Assembly: GCF_002252155.1 (NCBI RefSeq)
Contig: NZ_NEFD01000001.1
Location: forward strand, 614,921 to 678,920
Reading direction: 5' to 3'
Source: Wohlfahrtiimonas sp. G9077
GTDB taxonomy: Bacteria > Pseudomonadota > Gammaproteobacteria > Cardiobacteriales > Wohlfahrtiimonadaceae
DNA length: 64,000 nt
Under the pieces are notes generated by a model. That model was not told the origin of the DNA. It worked only from the letters and a program-made list of their open reading frames with translations, and made no database searches. How positions within the stretch are numbered: position 1 is the stretch's first letter; each line of letters begins with the position of its first letter. A program made the translations under genes and the position numbers. Positions 56,372 through 64,000 of this stretch are shown piece by piece.

Positions 56372-57200
56372 TCTTTTTGTTACGCTCACCGCGCGCCTTG
56401 ATCAAGGCCAAAAAACGTTTTTTACGAATGTGACGACGATAGAACCAATAAATGGGTGATGAAATGCCATACAAAAATGCCGTTAAAAAGAGCACAATCG
56501 ATGGCGAAGCAATGAGCATACCTGCATACAACACTACAATGATCAACGTAGTAAAGCGTACGCGCTTGATGGCAACCGTTTTAAAACTGTAGAACAAAAA
56601 GTTCGACACCATCATTAAGCCAGCATATAGCGTGATGATCACCATTAATCCTGTCACATCATGGCCGGTGTAACTTAAATCTGTGCCAATGGCAGCGCCA
56701 AGCTTTTTCAGCCCAACTTCTCCTGCCCACACAGCACCTGCCACAATCGCCGCTGCCGTTGGGCTCGGTAAACCCACAAAATAGCGCTTATCCACAGAAC
56801 CAATTTGAACGTTAAAACGCGCCAAGCGAAGCGCAGCACATGCTAAATAGACAAATGATGCAAACCAGCCGATGCCGATGACTTTAGAAACTTCACCCAA
56901 CCCTTGAAAGGACCACATATAAACCAAAATGGCAGGCGCCGCACCAAAAGCGATCACATCTGCCAATGAGTCATATTGCTCCCCAAAACTGCTTTGTGTG
57001 TTGGTCATGCGCGCGACACGCCCATCCATACCATCTAACACCATCGATACGAAAATGAGCACCGCCGCTTGGGCAAAACGCCCTTCTAAAGCTAAGAGAA
57101 TCGAGCTAAAACCCGTCATCAAAGATGCCGTTGTGAATAAATTCGGCAAAATATAGATGGCATTTTTTGAAAGATTGCCCGCAATCTTTTTATTATTCAT
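56364..57200 (-). CDS. pssA: CDP-diacylglycerol-serine O-phosphatidyltransferase
   Basis: 278 residues, about seven membrane segments. It makes phosphatidylserine, the precursor of phosphatidylethanolamine. The CDP-alcohol motif is complete: DGMDGRVARMTNTQSSFGEQYDSLAD, with all four Asp, in contrast to the YnbA-like protein at 27157. N-terminal ILPNLFTTASLMTGF is typical of the membrane-type PssA. It is the first gene of the run pssA - holD-like - rimI - tusA-like - unknown - recJ - guaB - lysS. Confidence 0.93.
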   Translation of the reverse strand: MNNKKIAGNLSKNAIYILPNLFTTASLMTGFSSILLALEGRFAQAAVLIFVSMVLDGMDGRVARMTNTQSSFGEQYDSLADVIAFGAAPAILVYMWSFQGLGEVSKVIGIGWFASFVYLACAALRLARFNVQIGSVDKRYFVGLPSPTAAAIVAGAVWAGEVGLKKLGAAIGTDLSYTGHDVTGLMVIITLYAGLMMVSNFLFYSFKTVAIKRVRFTTLIIVVLYAGMLIASPSIVLFLTAFLYGISSPIYWFYRRHIRKKRFLALIKARGERNKKND

Positions 57201-57344
57201 TCAAATTGCCTCAAATGTGAAAAGAAGTATTATACATCCTAGCGTGTATGAATCTAGCGCAGATAACGTGCGACCATTATACGCATTTACCACGCATCTC
57301 ACAGCATCAGTTTGCATGGCTTTAAAAAAAATTCACATTTTTGA

Positions 57345-57374
57345 TTGACAAAAAAAACTTTTTAACCGTAATAT
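57345..57374 (+). promoter_or_regulatory. Promoter of the trp leader
   Basis: TTGACA (57345-57350), 18-bp spacer, TAATAT (57369-57374), about 30 bp before the leader peptide. No TrpR-type operator is seen around it, so attenuation may be the main control. Confidence 0.65.
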
Positions 57375-57405
57375 CTATGCTCAATTAACAAATTTAGGAC
57401 GCAAC

Positions 57406-57477
57406 ATGACGCATTTTACGCAATATTTATGGTGGCACATCTCCTCCTCGCGGGAGATGGTGCTGTGCGTACAATAA
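57406..57477 (+). CDS. trpL: trp operon leader peptide
   Basis: 23-codon ORF with AGGA 6 nt before its ATG and tandem Trp codons at positions 9 and 10 (57430-57435), ending TAA at 57475. It begins MTHFTQYLWW. Scarce charged tRNA-Trp would stall the ribosome at these codons and favour the antiterminator in the following RNA. Too short for ordinary gene finders. Confidence 0.92.
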   Translation: MTHFTQYLWWHISSSREMVLCVQ

Positions 57478-57520
57478 ATACGTCATCAGTCGATCAAGCC
57501 CGCGCAAGCGGGCTTTTTTT
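57438..57520 (+). terminator. trp attenuator with alternative hairpins
   Basis: Segment 1 CATCTCC (57438-57444) pairs with segment 2 GGAGATG (57453-57459). Segment 2 region CGCGGG (57449-57454) can instead pair with CCCGCG (57499-57504) as antiterminator. The terminator stem is GCCCGC (57498-57503)/GCGGGC (57508-57513) with seven T (57514-57520). The three pairings are mutually exclusive in the classic 1:2, 2:3, 3:4 way, upstream of trpE. Confidence 0.9.
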
Positions 57521-57589
57521 ATGCATGCATGATTGTCCGCAAACGCACTGACTCAACCATTCAATCTTTCAAACATAAAAGGACATATC

Positions 57590-59089
57590 ATGACAAATTT
57601 AGCATCTCACACAACAGCCGCCCTCGATTTCCCACGTGATCCACTTGGCTTATATCAAGCATTAACCGAAGGGCGCAATCATCATCTTTTGTATGAATCG
57701 GCCGATGTTGATCATCAACATGCACTCAAAAGTTTTTTACTGACACAAGCGGCCATTAAGATTGAAAGCTTTGGTCAAGATGTGATCATCACGGCTCTAA
57801 CCGACAATGGTGCTGCACTTCTTGAACTCATCAGTCAAGCGCCCATTCACACAAACCTAACCGCAAAAACAGCCACCCAACTCATCTTTGCATTCCCAAA
57901 AGGCGGACAATTTTCCCCAATGGATGTACTGCGCACCGTGCAAAGCTTTGCAGATCGTGCCCATGACAATGAATACAGCTATTTTATGGCAGGTTTGTTG
58001 GGTTATGATTTAGTGGGTTATTATTATGACATCCCCGTGCCAGAAACCAATCGCGGACATGACATCTTAGTCTACGTGGCAGAAACATTGATCATCATCG
58101 ATCACGTGGCCAAAACTGCTCATGTCCAGCACAATCAATTTGGTGATGCACAAGAGACGCCATTTGACATTCAAGCCACTGCTCAACACGTCAATCAATA
58201 CGCCGCACAAACCTTTATTCCTGAGGCACACAATGAAACTGTCAGCCATGAGATTTTGGAAGTCGATGATCCAAATGAATTTTTAAACACCGTGGCCACA
58301 CTGATTGATCGCGTTAAAGCTGGTGAATTTCAACAAATTGTACCTTCTCGCCGTTTTCAAGTGGCCTGCCCGTCGGCCATCAATGCTTATGCTGCCCTTA
58401 AAACCGCCCATCCTAGCCCTTATCTCTTTTATCTACAAGATGATGCCTTCACACTCTTTGGCGCATCGCCTGAACGCGCTTTAAAATTTGATCACACATC
58501 ACGCGTTGTGGAGCTCTATCCCATTGCCGGTACGCGCCCACGTGGCCGCGTGAATGATGTCATTGATCCGGTGCTTGATTTAAAATTAGAGCAAGACCTG
58601 CTCAATGATCCAAAAGAAGTCAATGAACACATGATGCTTGTGGATCTTGCTGAGCGCGATTTAACACCGATTGCCAAACCGGGCTCGTTTCATGTGAAGG
58701 ATTTAATGAAAGTGGATCGCTATGCATATGTCATGCATTTGGTGTCAAACGTGCAAGCGCAATTGCAAGATCATCTCGATGCCTTTGATGCTTACATTCA
58801 CACCATGAACATGGGAACATTAACGGGTGATCCCAAAATCGCTGCCATGACTGCCATCTATGAATATGAACCTGTGGCTCGTGGCAGTTACGGCGGCGCC
58901 ATTGGTTACCTCAACAGTTTTGGTGATTTAGACAGCTGTATTGTGATTCGTTCAGCCAATGTCCAAGATGGCATTGCCACCATCCAAGCAGGCGCCGGCA
59001 TTGTGCATGATTCTGTGCCAGAGCGTGAATTGGCAGAAACGCGCCACAAAGCCAACAGCGTCATCAATGCCATTTTAAACAGCCATTGA
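57590..59089 (+). CDS. trpE: Anthranilate synthase component I
   Basis: 499 residues from ATG 57590 (AAAGGA upstream; the ORF is open to 57533). It converts chorismate to anthranilate with ammonia from TrpG. Chorismate-binding core: EFQQIVPSRRF, PSPYLFYL, FGASPERALKF, PIAGTRPRGR, DLAERDLTPIAKPGSFHV, MNMGTLTGDPK and QAGAGIVHDSVPERE. The N-terminal regulatory part contains LLYESADVD, close to the LLLESAD Trp-feedback motif. Regulated by the leader described above. No trpG, trpD or trpC follows; recC is convergent, so the rest of the pathway is elsewhere. Confidence 0.96.
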   Translation: MTNLASHTTAALDFPRDPLGLYQALTEGRNHHLLYESADVDHQHALKSFLLTQAAIKIESFGQDVIITALTDNGAALLELISQAPIHTNLTAKTATQLIFAFPKGGQFSPMDVLRTVQSFADRAHDNEYSYFMAGLLGYDLVGYYYDIPVPETNRGHDILVYVAETLIIIDHVAKTAHVQHNQFGDAQETPFDIQATAQHVNQYAAQTFIPEAHNETVSHEILEVDDPNEFLNTVATLIDRVKAGEFQQIVPSRRFQVACPSAINAYAALKTAHPSPYLFYLQDDAFTLFGASPERALKFDHTSRVVELYPIAGTRPRGRVNDVIDPVLDLKLEQDLLNDPKEVNEHMMLVDLAERDLTPIAKPGSFHVKDLMKVDRYAYVMHLVSNVQAQLQDHLDAFDAYIHTMNMGTLTGDPKIAAMTAIYEYEPVARGSYGGAIGYLNSFGDLDSCIVIRSANVQDGIATIQAGAGIVHDSVPERELAETRHKANSVINAILNSH

Positions 59090-59102
59090 TCACCCAATTG
59101 GT

Positions 59103-59132
59103 TATGGATAAGTCCACATAACCTGTGGATAA
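59103..59132. other. Pair of DnaA-box-like sites between trpE and recC
   Basis: TGTGGATAA at 59124-59132 is a perfect DnaA box on the minus strand (TTATCCACA), and TATGGATAA at 59103-59111 matches 8 of 9. They are 21 bp apart, two helical turns. No AT-rich unwinding region or origin genes accompany them, so this is not an origin; titration or regulation are possible. Confidence 0.35.
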
Positions 59133-59204
59133 CACTGTGTGCAACTTGCATAAAACCCATTTAATTCATTGAAATTAAAAGTTTTATCAAAGTTGCGCAT
59201 TTTT

Positions 59205-62200
59205 TTATCTTTTGGCTGTTTTTCGCGGTTTTTCTGGCAACAGCGATTGATAATGAGTGACAAAATATAAATATCCCATCACCTCTTTTAATGTGATCTC
59301 TGGCACAAAACGCGCCCGCATCGCATCTTGCATATCTTCTAAACTTTTCCAATATCGATCCACAATTTTTGTTTTAAATTCAGAATGTTCTGACAAATAA
59401 GCAGTGGCCACGCTTTCATCATAATGGTGATACATTTGGTCAATCAGTGCTTGATGCGGCCGAATGATTTTGCCCCCTGTTTTCAAATAATCTTTGGCAT
59501 TAATCATTAAAAATGGGGTTTGTTGGTTCAGACAATAACCTTCAAAAAAGGTGTTTAAATGCTGCAAAGCTTCTTCTGGGCCAATGCCTGAAATATCAAT
59601 GCTGTCCACTTGATCCTCTAAATAAAAAATGGTGGAGCAAACCGGTTGATTCAGTGCCACAACATTCAATAAATGAGTGATGAATGCCTCAAACTGACGC
59701 GTCAGCGTCCATTTACCCACAAAAACATTACTTTGCTGTACATTCGGCACGCCATAAACCGTGCCTTCGATGATGCAATGATCCAATCTCACATGCACTT
59801 GCTGCTGTGCACCATATTGACATCCCTTCTCTTTAGCCTGCAAGACCAATTGCACCACAGGCTCGGCAAAACTGTGCCAATCAATTTCGGCGAATGCAAA
59901 TTTTGGCAATCGCCCTTCGGCTTTATAACGATCAAACAGCGTATGATGCGCATAATCGGACAATTCATCGATGGGCAAATCATTGTAAAACAGATCCTCA
60001 AGGAGCTGAACCCGCGCAGTGTATGCTTCTAGCCCATTGTATTGAGCAAGACTAAAGAGTTCATCATCGGACAATTCATCCTCTTGATCATTTTGATAAT
60101 GAATGCCAAAGTGCTTTAAGCTATATGCTTTGATGGGGTTTTTAAACGTATCAATGAGTTGCTTAGGCGTTAAAGTGATAACCTCCACCATTGCCGGCAC
60201 AAAAGGCACATCATCCACACAGATTGATGTGGGCAACCATGGTTTTTGAAAAGAACGAATGGGGCTATCTGCCTTAAAGAGCGTTGGGCTAAACGGCGAT
60301 AAGGGATGCTCATAAAGCAAAGCTTGGCTGACGGGCTGCCCGGATGAAGTCACGGCCAATTCATCCAAATAATATTGCAGCTCATTGACAAATAATGAAG
60401 GAAACATCTCGCTATTGTTATGAATATTGCGCCCGATGTAACTGATGTACAACTGCGTGCGCGCCGATAAAATCGCCTCTAAAAATAAATAGCGTTCATC
60501 GTTGGTCACCGAGCGATCTCCGCGCTCGGGATGCGCCTGCATCAAATCATATTCAGGATATTGGCGACGATGGGGAAAACTGTCTTGGTTCATGCCGAGC
60601 ATACAGACAATTTTAAAGGGAATGGAGCGCATCGGAATGAAGGTACAAAAGTTCACCGATCCTGTTAAAAATCGAGATTCCGGACGAAATGATGACAAGT
60701 GTTCATTGAGATGACGATACATTAAATGAATGGAAACCTCATCATGAAACTGCGTCTCTAAGCCTTCATCAATGAAAGTATTCCAAATCGCTTGTAAATG
60801 CTGCAAACGCTGTTGCGTGGCTGAAGTGTCCACATAAAATGTGTTCCAAATTTCCGGCAGCAATGTGCGCCATTCGGTGAGCAGATACGCATGGGATAAC
60901 TTCTCCTTCAATCCAATCAATGCGTCAATAAAATCTGCCAAATGCCCTAAGACTTCCGCATCTCCGCCCTGTACATAAGGTAATGCTCGCACGCCTTCTA
61001 ACTGATAGTGATCGCTCACCGCATAGCCTAACAACAAGCGTTTTAATCCCCACAACCAAGTATTGGTGAAGTCATCGCGAATGTGCATATCATCAAGATG
61101 CTGATCATCAATGGCAAAGCGAATGTTTGAGGCATCAATCCAACGTTTAATGAGGGCGCGATCTTCAATCTTTAGATGAAATTTCTCACCAATTTCAGGA
61201 ATATCGAGCAACGTTAAAATCTCTGAAACTGTAAATTGACTTTCAGACATCGATAACAATAATAAAAATGCTTCTAGAATGGGCTCATGCTTCCCTAAGG
61301 TGAAATCTGAGATGGTGAATGGAATTTTAACGCGCGGCTCAAAAGGTGAGCCAAACACCGCTTCAATCATCGGGCGATAACGATCAATGTCCGACACCAT
61401 CACAATGATGTCCTTTGGCTCTAATGTAGGATCCTCATTAAATGCTTTGAGCAACTGATCATACAATCCCTCCACTTCTCGGCGTTCACTGTAATGGGCA
61501 TGAAATGCAATGGTGCGATCATTGTCTGACAGGCAATATTTCGGTGCTGTAGAATCAATCGGCGCAAGATGATAAACGGCGCGCTGCACTTCGCCCAATA
61601 ATCCTTTTGTGGTGGGCTCGGTGAATGCCTCAATTTCATTTAAATCATCATATTGCGATAAGATATGCAAAAAATCGCGCCCAATTTTGCCAAAGTTTGC
61701 CAATAATGGATTACCATGAAACTCAAGCCAATGCGCCTCTTCATCCAATTCAATGGCTTGTGCATTTGGCGCTAAACAGTTTGTGCGCTCATCCTCTGTT
61801 TTAAAATTGATGCGTTTTATGTTCCGCTGGCGATATTGCGTCAAATCCCCCCAATAAAATTGCGATGGATTGGTAAAAAAAAGATGCACATCAATGTGCG
61901 CACTTAACACATGCAATAGCTCAATGAATAACGGTGGCAGCGTTGAAATCCCGATGATAAACAGGCGCTCTGGAATTAAAGGCGATTGATAACGCGACTT
62001 TGGCAAAGTTTGCAACAATGATAAAACATTGGCCAAATAGTATTGTTTAATCACCTGTGAACGAATGGTTTGCCAAAGCTGCTGCTGCCAAGATTCATAT
62101 GGCGATTCCGGGAAAATGCGCTGATTGCGCTCCCATGCTGCAAACCATTTTGGGCGATAAGCTAAATATTTATCAAACAATCCGGCAATCTCTTCGGCTA

Positions 62201-62597
62201 GCCCCATCATGCGCACATCATCGGATTGTGCGCCTTTATCATTTAAATAGCTGGCAAGCTCTGGCAGATCCGACAAATCCAGTTGATTGAGGGCATCATA
62301 CACTGCCCATGTCAAAGTTAAGCGAGACATGCGCAAGTTGGTTTGAGCGCGCTCTTCTGGCGTCAATAAATTTTCAATGATCGTCACAATCTGATTGATG
62401 GGGAATTCTAAACGCGTATTGGCAAAAATATGGTGTTCTGTGGCCAATGCACTTTTGAGCCAGTTGGTCATACCGGCGCTGTGGATGATGAAATATTCAG
62501 GTGCAAGCGGATCAGCTAGAGGCTTATTTTTAATGATATAACTTGCCATAAATTGCAAGTCATCTAAATGATTCGAATGATAAATTGTAAACGCCAT
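59205..62597 (-). CDS. recC: Exodeoxyribonuclease V subunit gamma (RecC)
   Basis: 1130 residues, the Chi-recognition subunit of RecBCD. N-terminal SF1-like fold: FTIYHSNHLDDLQFMASYI, HSAGMTNWLKSALA, FEFP-type segment LEFPINQI, then PERLFIIGISTLPP, DIIVMVSDIDRYRPMIEAVFG, and the later FCTFIPMRSIPFKIVCMLGMNQDSFPH. Length equals E. coli RecC (1122). recB and recD are not adjacent, whereas in many gammaproteobacteria recC and recBD cluster. It ends against trpE convergently. Confidence 0.95.
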   Translation of the reverse strand: MAFTIYHSNHLDDLQFMASYIIKNKPLADPLAPEYFIIHSAGMTNWLKSALATEHHIFANTRLEFPINQIVTIIENLLTPEERAQTNLRMSRLTLTWAVYDALNQLDLSDLPELASYLNDKGAQSDDVRMMGLAEEIAGLFDKYLAYRPKWFAAWERNQRIFPESPYESWQQQLWQTIRSQVIKQYYLANVLSLLQTLPKSRYQSPLIPERLFIIGISTLPPLFIELLHVLSAHIDVHLFFTNPSQFYWGDLTQYRQRNIKRINFKTEDERTNCLAPNAQAIELDEEAHWLEFHGNPLLANFGKIGRDFLHILSQYDDLNEIEAFTEPTTKGLLGEVQRAVYHLAPIDSTAPKYCLSDNDRTIAFHAHYSERREVEGLYDQLLKAFNEDPTLEPKDIIVMVSDIDRYRPMIEAVFGSPFEPRVKIPFTISDFTLGKHEPILEAFLLLLSMSESQFTVSEILTLLDIPEIGEKFHLKIEDRALIKRWIDASNIRFAIDDQHLDDMHIRDDFTNTWLWGLKRLLLGYAVSDHYQLEGVRALPYVQGGDAEVLGHLADFIDALIGLKEKLSHAYLLTEWRTLLPEIWNTFYVDTSATQQRLQHLQAIWNTFIDEGLETQFHDEVSIHLMYRHLNEHLSSFRPESRFLTGSVNFCTFIPMRSIPFKIVCMLGMNQDSFPHRRQYPEYDLMQAHPERGDRSVTNDERYLFLEAILSARTQLYISYIGRNIHNNSEMFPSLFVNELQYYLDELAVTSSGQPVSQALLYEHPLSPFSPTLFKADSPIRSFQKPWLPTSICVDDVPFVPAMVEVITLTPKQLIDTFKNPIKAYSLKHFGIHYQNDQEDELSDDELFSLAQYNGLEAYTARVQLLEDLFYNDLPIDELSDYAHHTLFDRYKAEGRLPKFAFAEIDWHSFAEPVVQLVLQAKEKGCQYGAQQQVHVRLDHCIIEGTVYGVPNVQQSNVFVGKWTLTRQFEAFITHLLNVVALNQPVCSTIFYLEDQVDSIDISGIGPEEALQHLNTFFEGYCLNQQTPFLMINAKDYLKTGGKIIRPHQALIDQMYHHYDESVATAYLSEHSEFKTKIVDRYWKSLEDMQDAMRARFVPEITLKEVMGYLYFVTHYQSLLPEKPRKTAKR

Positions 62598-62681
62598 AAT
62601 TTGTTCTTTTAGTCATCATAATGGTTCTTAATGCGCCATTGTAAGCTACAATGAGCCATTTTAGAACCAAAGGACATCCTG

Positions 62682-63161
62682 ATGATTAAAATTTTATTTG
62701 TCTGTCTTGGAAACATTTGCCGCTCCCCGATGGCAGAAGCGCTCTTTCGTGCCAAAGTCACAGCGCGCGGTTTAGGCAATCAAATCGAAATTGCCTCAGC
62801 GGCAACAGGTGATTGGAATGAAGGCAAACCGCCACATATCGGTACACAAAAGATTTTAGCCAAGCATAATATTTCAACCGATGACATGATTGCCACTCGC
62901 ATCACAAGCCGAGATTATGATCATTATGATTATATTTTAGCGATGGATCATAACAATGTGCGCGATCTCAAAGCCCTACCGCCAACGGATCAATATGATG
63001 AAAAAATTCATCTATTTTTAGCACCGCTCCAGCATCCTGAACATGATGAAGTGCCAGATCCTTATTACACGGGCAATTTTGAACTGACCTATGATTTGGT
63101 CAACCAAGGTTGTGATTATTGGCTCGATTATTTAATCACAACACATCAACTCAACGCATGA
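62682..63161 (+). CDS. Low-molecular-weight protein-tyrosine phosphatase
   Basis: 159 residues. The P-loop CLGNICRS (C-x5-R-S) lies at residues 8-15 and the general acid in DPYYTG near residue 125. DYILAMDHNNVRDL is a family mark. No tyrosine kinase or polysaccharide genes adjoin, so it is probably a housekeeping YfkJ/Wzb-like phosphatase with an unknown substrate rather than part of a capsule locus. AAAGGA precedes the ATG; a terminator follows. Confidence 0.93.
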   Translation: MIKILFVCLGNICRSPMAEALFRAKVTARGLGNQIEIASAATGDWNEGKPPHIGTQKILAKHNISTDDMIATRITSRDYDHYDYILAMDHNNVRDLKALPPTDQYDEKIHLFLAPLQHPEHDEVPDPYYTGNFELTYDLVNQGCDYWLDYLITTHQLNA

Positions 63162-63169
63162 TTCCATAA

Positions 63170-63194
63170 AAAAGAGAACGCAAGGTTCTCTTTT
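63170..63194. terminator. Bidirectional terminator after the phosphatase gene
   Basis: 10-bp stem AAAAGAGAAC/GTTCTCTTTT with a 5-nt loop and T/A runs on both sides, between convergent genes. Confidence 0.88.
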
Positions 63195-63198
63195 TAAT

Positions 63199-63738
63199 TT
63201 AGTGAAACTGTGTGAGCACCATACCCCAACCTTCTTGATCGGGCGCATCATATGCCCATAAAGCTTCGGCTTGATCATCTAAGACAGACAACTCTTCATG
63301 AAATTGATTGGATAATTCCATACGCGTTTTATCTGAAATGGTGCTCAATCGTTCATCCGCCACAGTAAAACGGGGATTGAGTAAAAAATTTAAGTGATCC
63401 TGAAAATGATCCGCCACCGTCAAATCTGTGGGCGAAAATGGAAACAGCGTAAGCAGCTGCTCAAAATGATTCGCCATATCCGGTAAACCCATTGCCGTCA
63501 ATGCCGGCACCACATGCGGTAATAATTGGTTGTGCTCCAACACTCCGCCCCAACCATCACCTTTCCAAATGCCAATGACATTCGTGGCAATGAATAGATT
63601 AAATGCATTTTGGTCCAATTTTTGTTCAATGGTAGCCAAATCCCCCATCGCCCAAATATCATCGGACAGGTTTACCAAGTCATCCTCATTCTTTGGCAGT
63701 CGATCTTTGATGAGATCTTGTAAAGTTATTTTAGTCAT
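63199..63738 (-). CDS. DUF4375-like protein of unknown function
   Basis: 179 residues from ATG 63738 (GTG 63747 is in frame; neither has a strong ribosome site). Soluble, acidic, no signal peptide. The segment NVIGIWKGDGWGGVLEHNQLLPHVVPALTAMGLPDMANHFEQLL resembles the DMP19/DUF4375 pattern (GDG-W--L-----L-----AL--IG---A---L). The function of this family is largely unknown. It lies between the phosphatase gene and the rRNA operon end. Family call is by eye. Confidence 0.5.
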   Translation of the reverse strand: MTKITLQDLIKDRLPKNEDDLVNLSDDIWAMGDLATIEQKLDQNAFNLFIATNVIGIWKGDGWGGVLEHNQLLPHVVPALTAMGLPDMANHFEQLLTLFPFSPTDLTVADHFQDHLNFLLNPRFTVADERLSTISDKTRMELSNQFHEELSVLDDQAEALWAYDAPDQEGWGMVLTQFH

Positions 63739-63882
63739 CACGCTCACACGAGAAAAGTTAAATGGTCATTTTAGCGCCTTTTTACTGAGATTAAATGGCA
63801 TTTAGCATTTATTTCACTCTGTTTTGACCAATTTCAGTAAATGATACAATGCGCAATTTTTTTGCATAGCACAAAATGAAAA

Positions 63883-63906
63883 AGCCCTCTTCGCTTGAAG
63901 AGGGCT
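63883..63906 (-). terminator. Terminator of the rRNA operon
   Basis: Perfect 10-bp stem AGCCCTCTTC/GAAGAGGGCT with a 4-nt loop; on the minus strand five T residues follow. It lies about 10 bp beyond the 5S 3' end. Confidence 0.92.
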
Positions 63907-63915
63907 ATTCATGTT

Positions 63916-64000
63916 AGGCCCTGGAGATGACCTACTTTCACATGGGGAGGCCCCACACTATCATCGGCGCAGCTACGTTTCACTTCTGAGTTCGGAATGG
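63916..64000 (-). rRNA. rrf: 5S ribosomal RNA, 3' part, cut by the window edge
   Basis: The minus strand reads CCATTCCGAACTCAGAAGTG, then the GCGCCGATGATAGTGTGGGG segment and CTCCCCATGTGAAAGTAGG, the universal bacterial 5S core, and ends near CCAGGGCC. The 5' third is outside the window, where 23S and 16S genes are expected further on. The exact 3' end is estimated to within a few bases. Confidence 0.95.

Noticed and set aside
59101..59135. Replication origin suggested by DnaA boxes
   Set aside because: Only two boxes, no AT-rich unwinding element and no dnaA/dnaN/gidA genes nearby.
63815..63845. TTGACC...TACAAT promoter-like sequence on the plus strand before the rRNA terminator
   Set aside because: Spacing is only 15 bp and it would transcribe into the rRNA terminator and antisense 5S; no small RNA structure was seen.

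Overview
The window is a gene-dense, moderately AT-rich bacterial chromosome segment with short intergenic gaps, clear Shine-Dalgarno sites and many U-tailed hairpins. LolB, MutM, DksA, DarP (DUF615), RecC, ProP, a two-domain class I fumarase, MliC and a bifunctional HisB point to a Gammaproteobacterium. The gene mix is compatible with the Cardiobacteriales (Wohlfahrtiimonas/Ignatzschineria-like), but that placement is inference. No insertion sequence, prophage, integrase or CRISPR array is visible.

Layout. 0-4.6 kb (+): PuuP-like permease, lolB-ispE, fumarase. 4.6-11.6 kb (-): a compact six-gene operon of PilG-like receiver, PilJ-like membrane coiled coil, kinase-less FimL/ChpA-like Hpt protein, mlaF, mlaE and a LysM-FecR protein. 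11.7-13.7 kb (-): darP, a Glu-Glu-Ala-Glu tRNA cluster, dksA and a small membrane protein. 13.8-20.6 kb (+): pyrC, a four-helix membrane protein, tonB and a BtuCD/BtuB/BtuF-like uptake system. 20.6-24.5 kb (-): a TAXI-type TRAP transporter with its DUF1850 partner. 24.7-27.8 kb: a YnbA/YnbB-like phospholipid module with an acyltransferase and a methyltransferase. 27.8-33.3 kb: two MetQ-like lipoproteins, a Fur-box esterase, and a sugar dehydrogenase/lactonase pair with a secreted unknown. 33.4-39.9 kb (+): hisG-D-C-B-A-F/IE without hisH. 39.9-41.2 kb (-): two near-duplicate protoglobins. 41.3-46.7 kb: DEAD-box helicase, MliC, ProP, MutM, DUF2069. 46.7-57.2 kb (-): GH32 hydrolase, mtnN, and a long run pssA - holD-like - rimI - TusA-like - unknown - recJ - guaB - lysS. 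57.3-59.1 kb (+): trp leader/attenuator and trpE. 59.2-64 kb: recC, a low-molecular-weight tyrosine phosphatase, a DUF4375-like protein, and the distal end of an rRNA operon (terminator plus partial 5S) running off the right edge on the minus strand.

Most promising for new biology: (1) the operon at 4.6-11.6 kb, which joins a CheA-less Pil-Chp-like phosphorelay to an MlaFE lipid-transport core lacking MlaD/C/B; (2) the YnbAB-like module, whose phosphatidyltransferase has Asn in place of two motif aspartates; (3) the rimI-linked protein that combines a HolD (psi)-like N-terminal peptide with a degenerate uracil-DNA-glycosylase fold. The window also shows readable regulation: a trpL attenuator with tandem Trp codons, a TrpR-type palindrome over the hisG promoter, and a Fur box over the esterase promoter.
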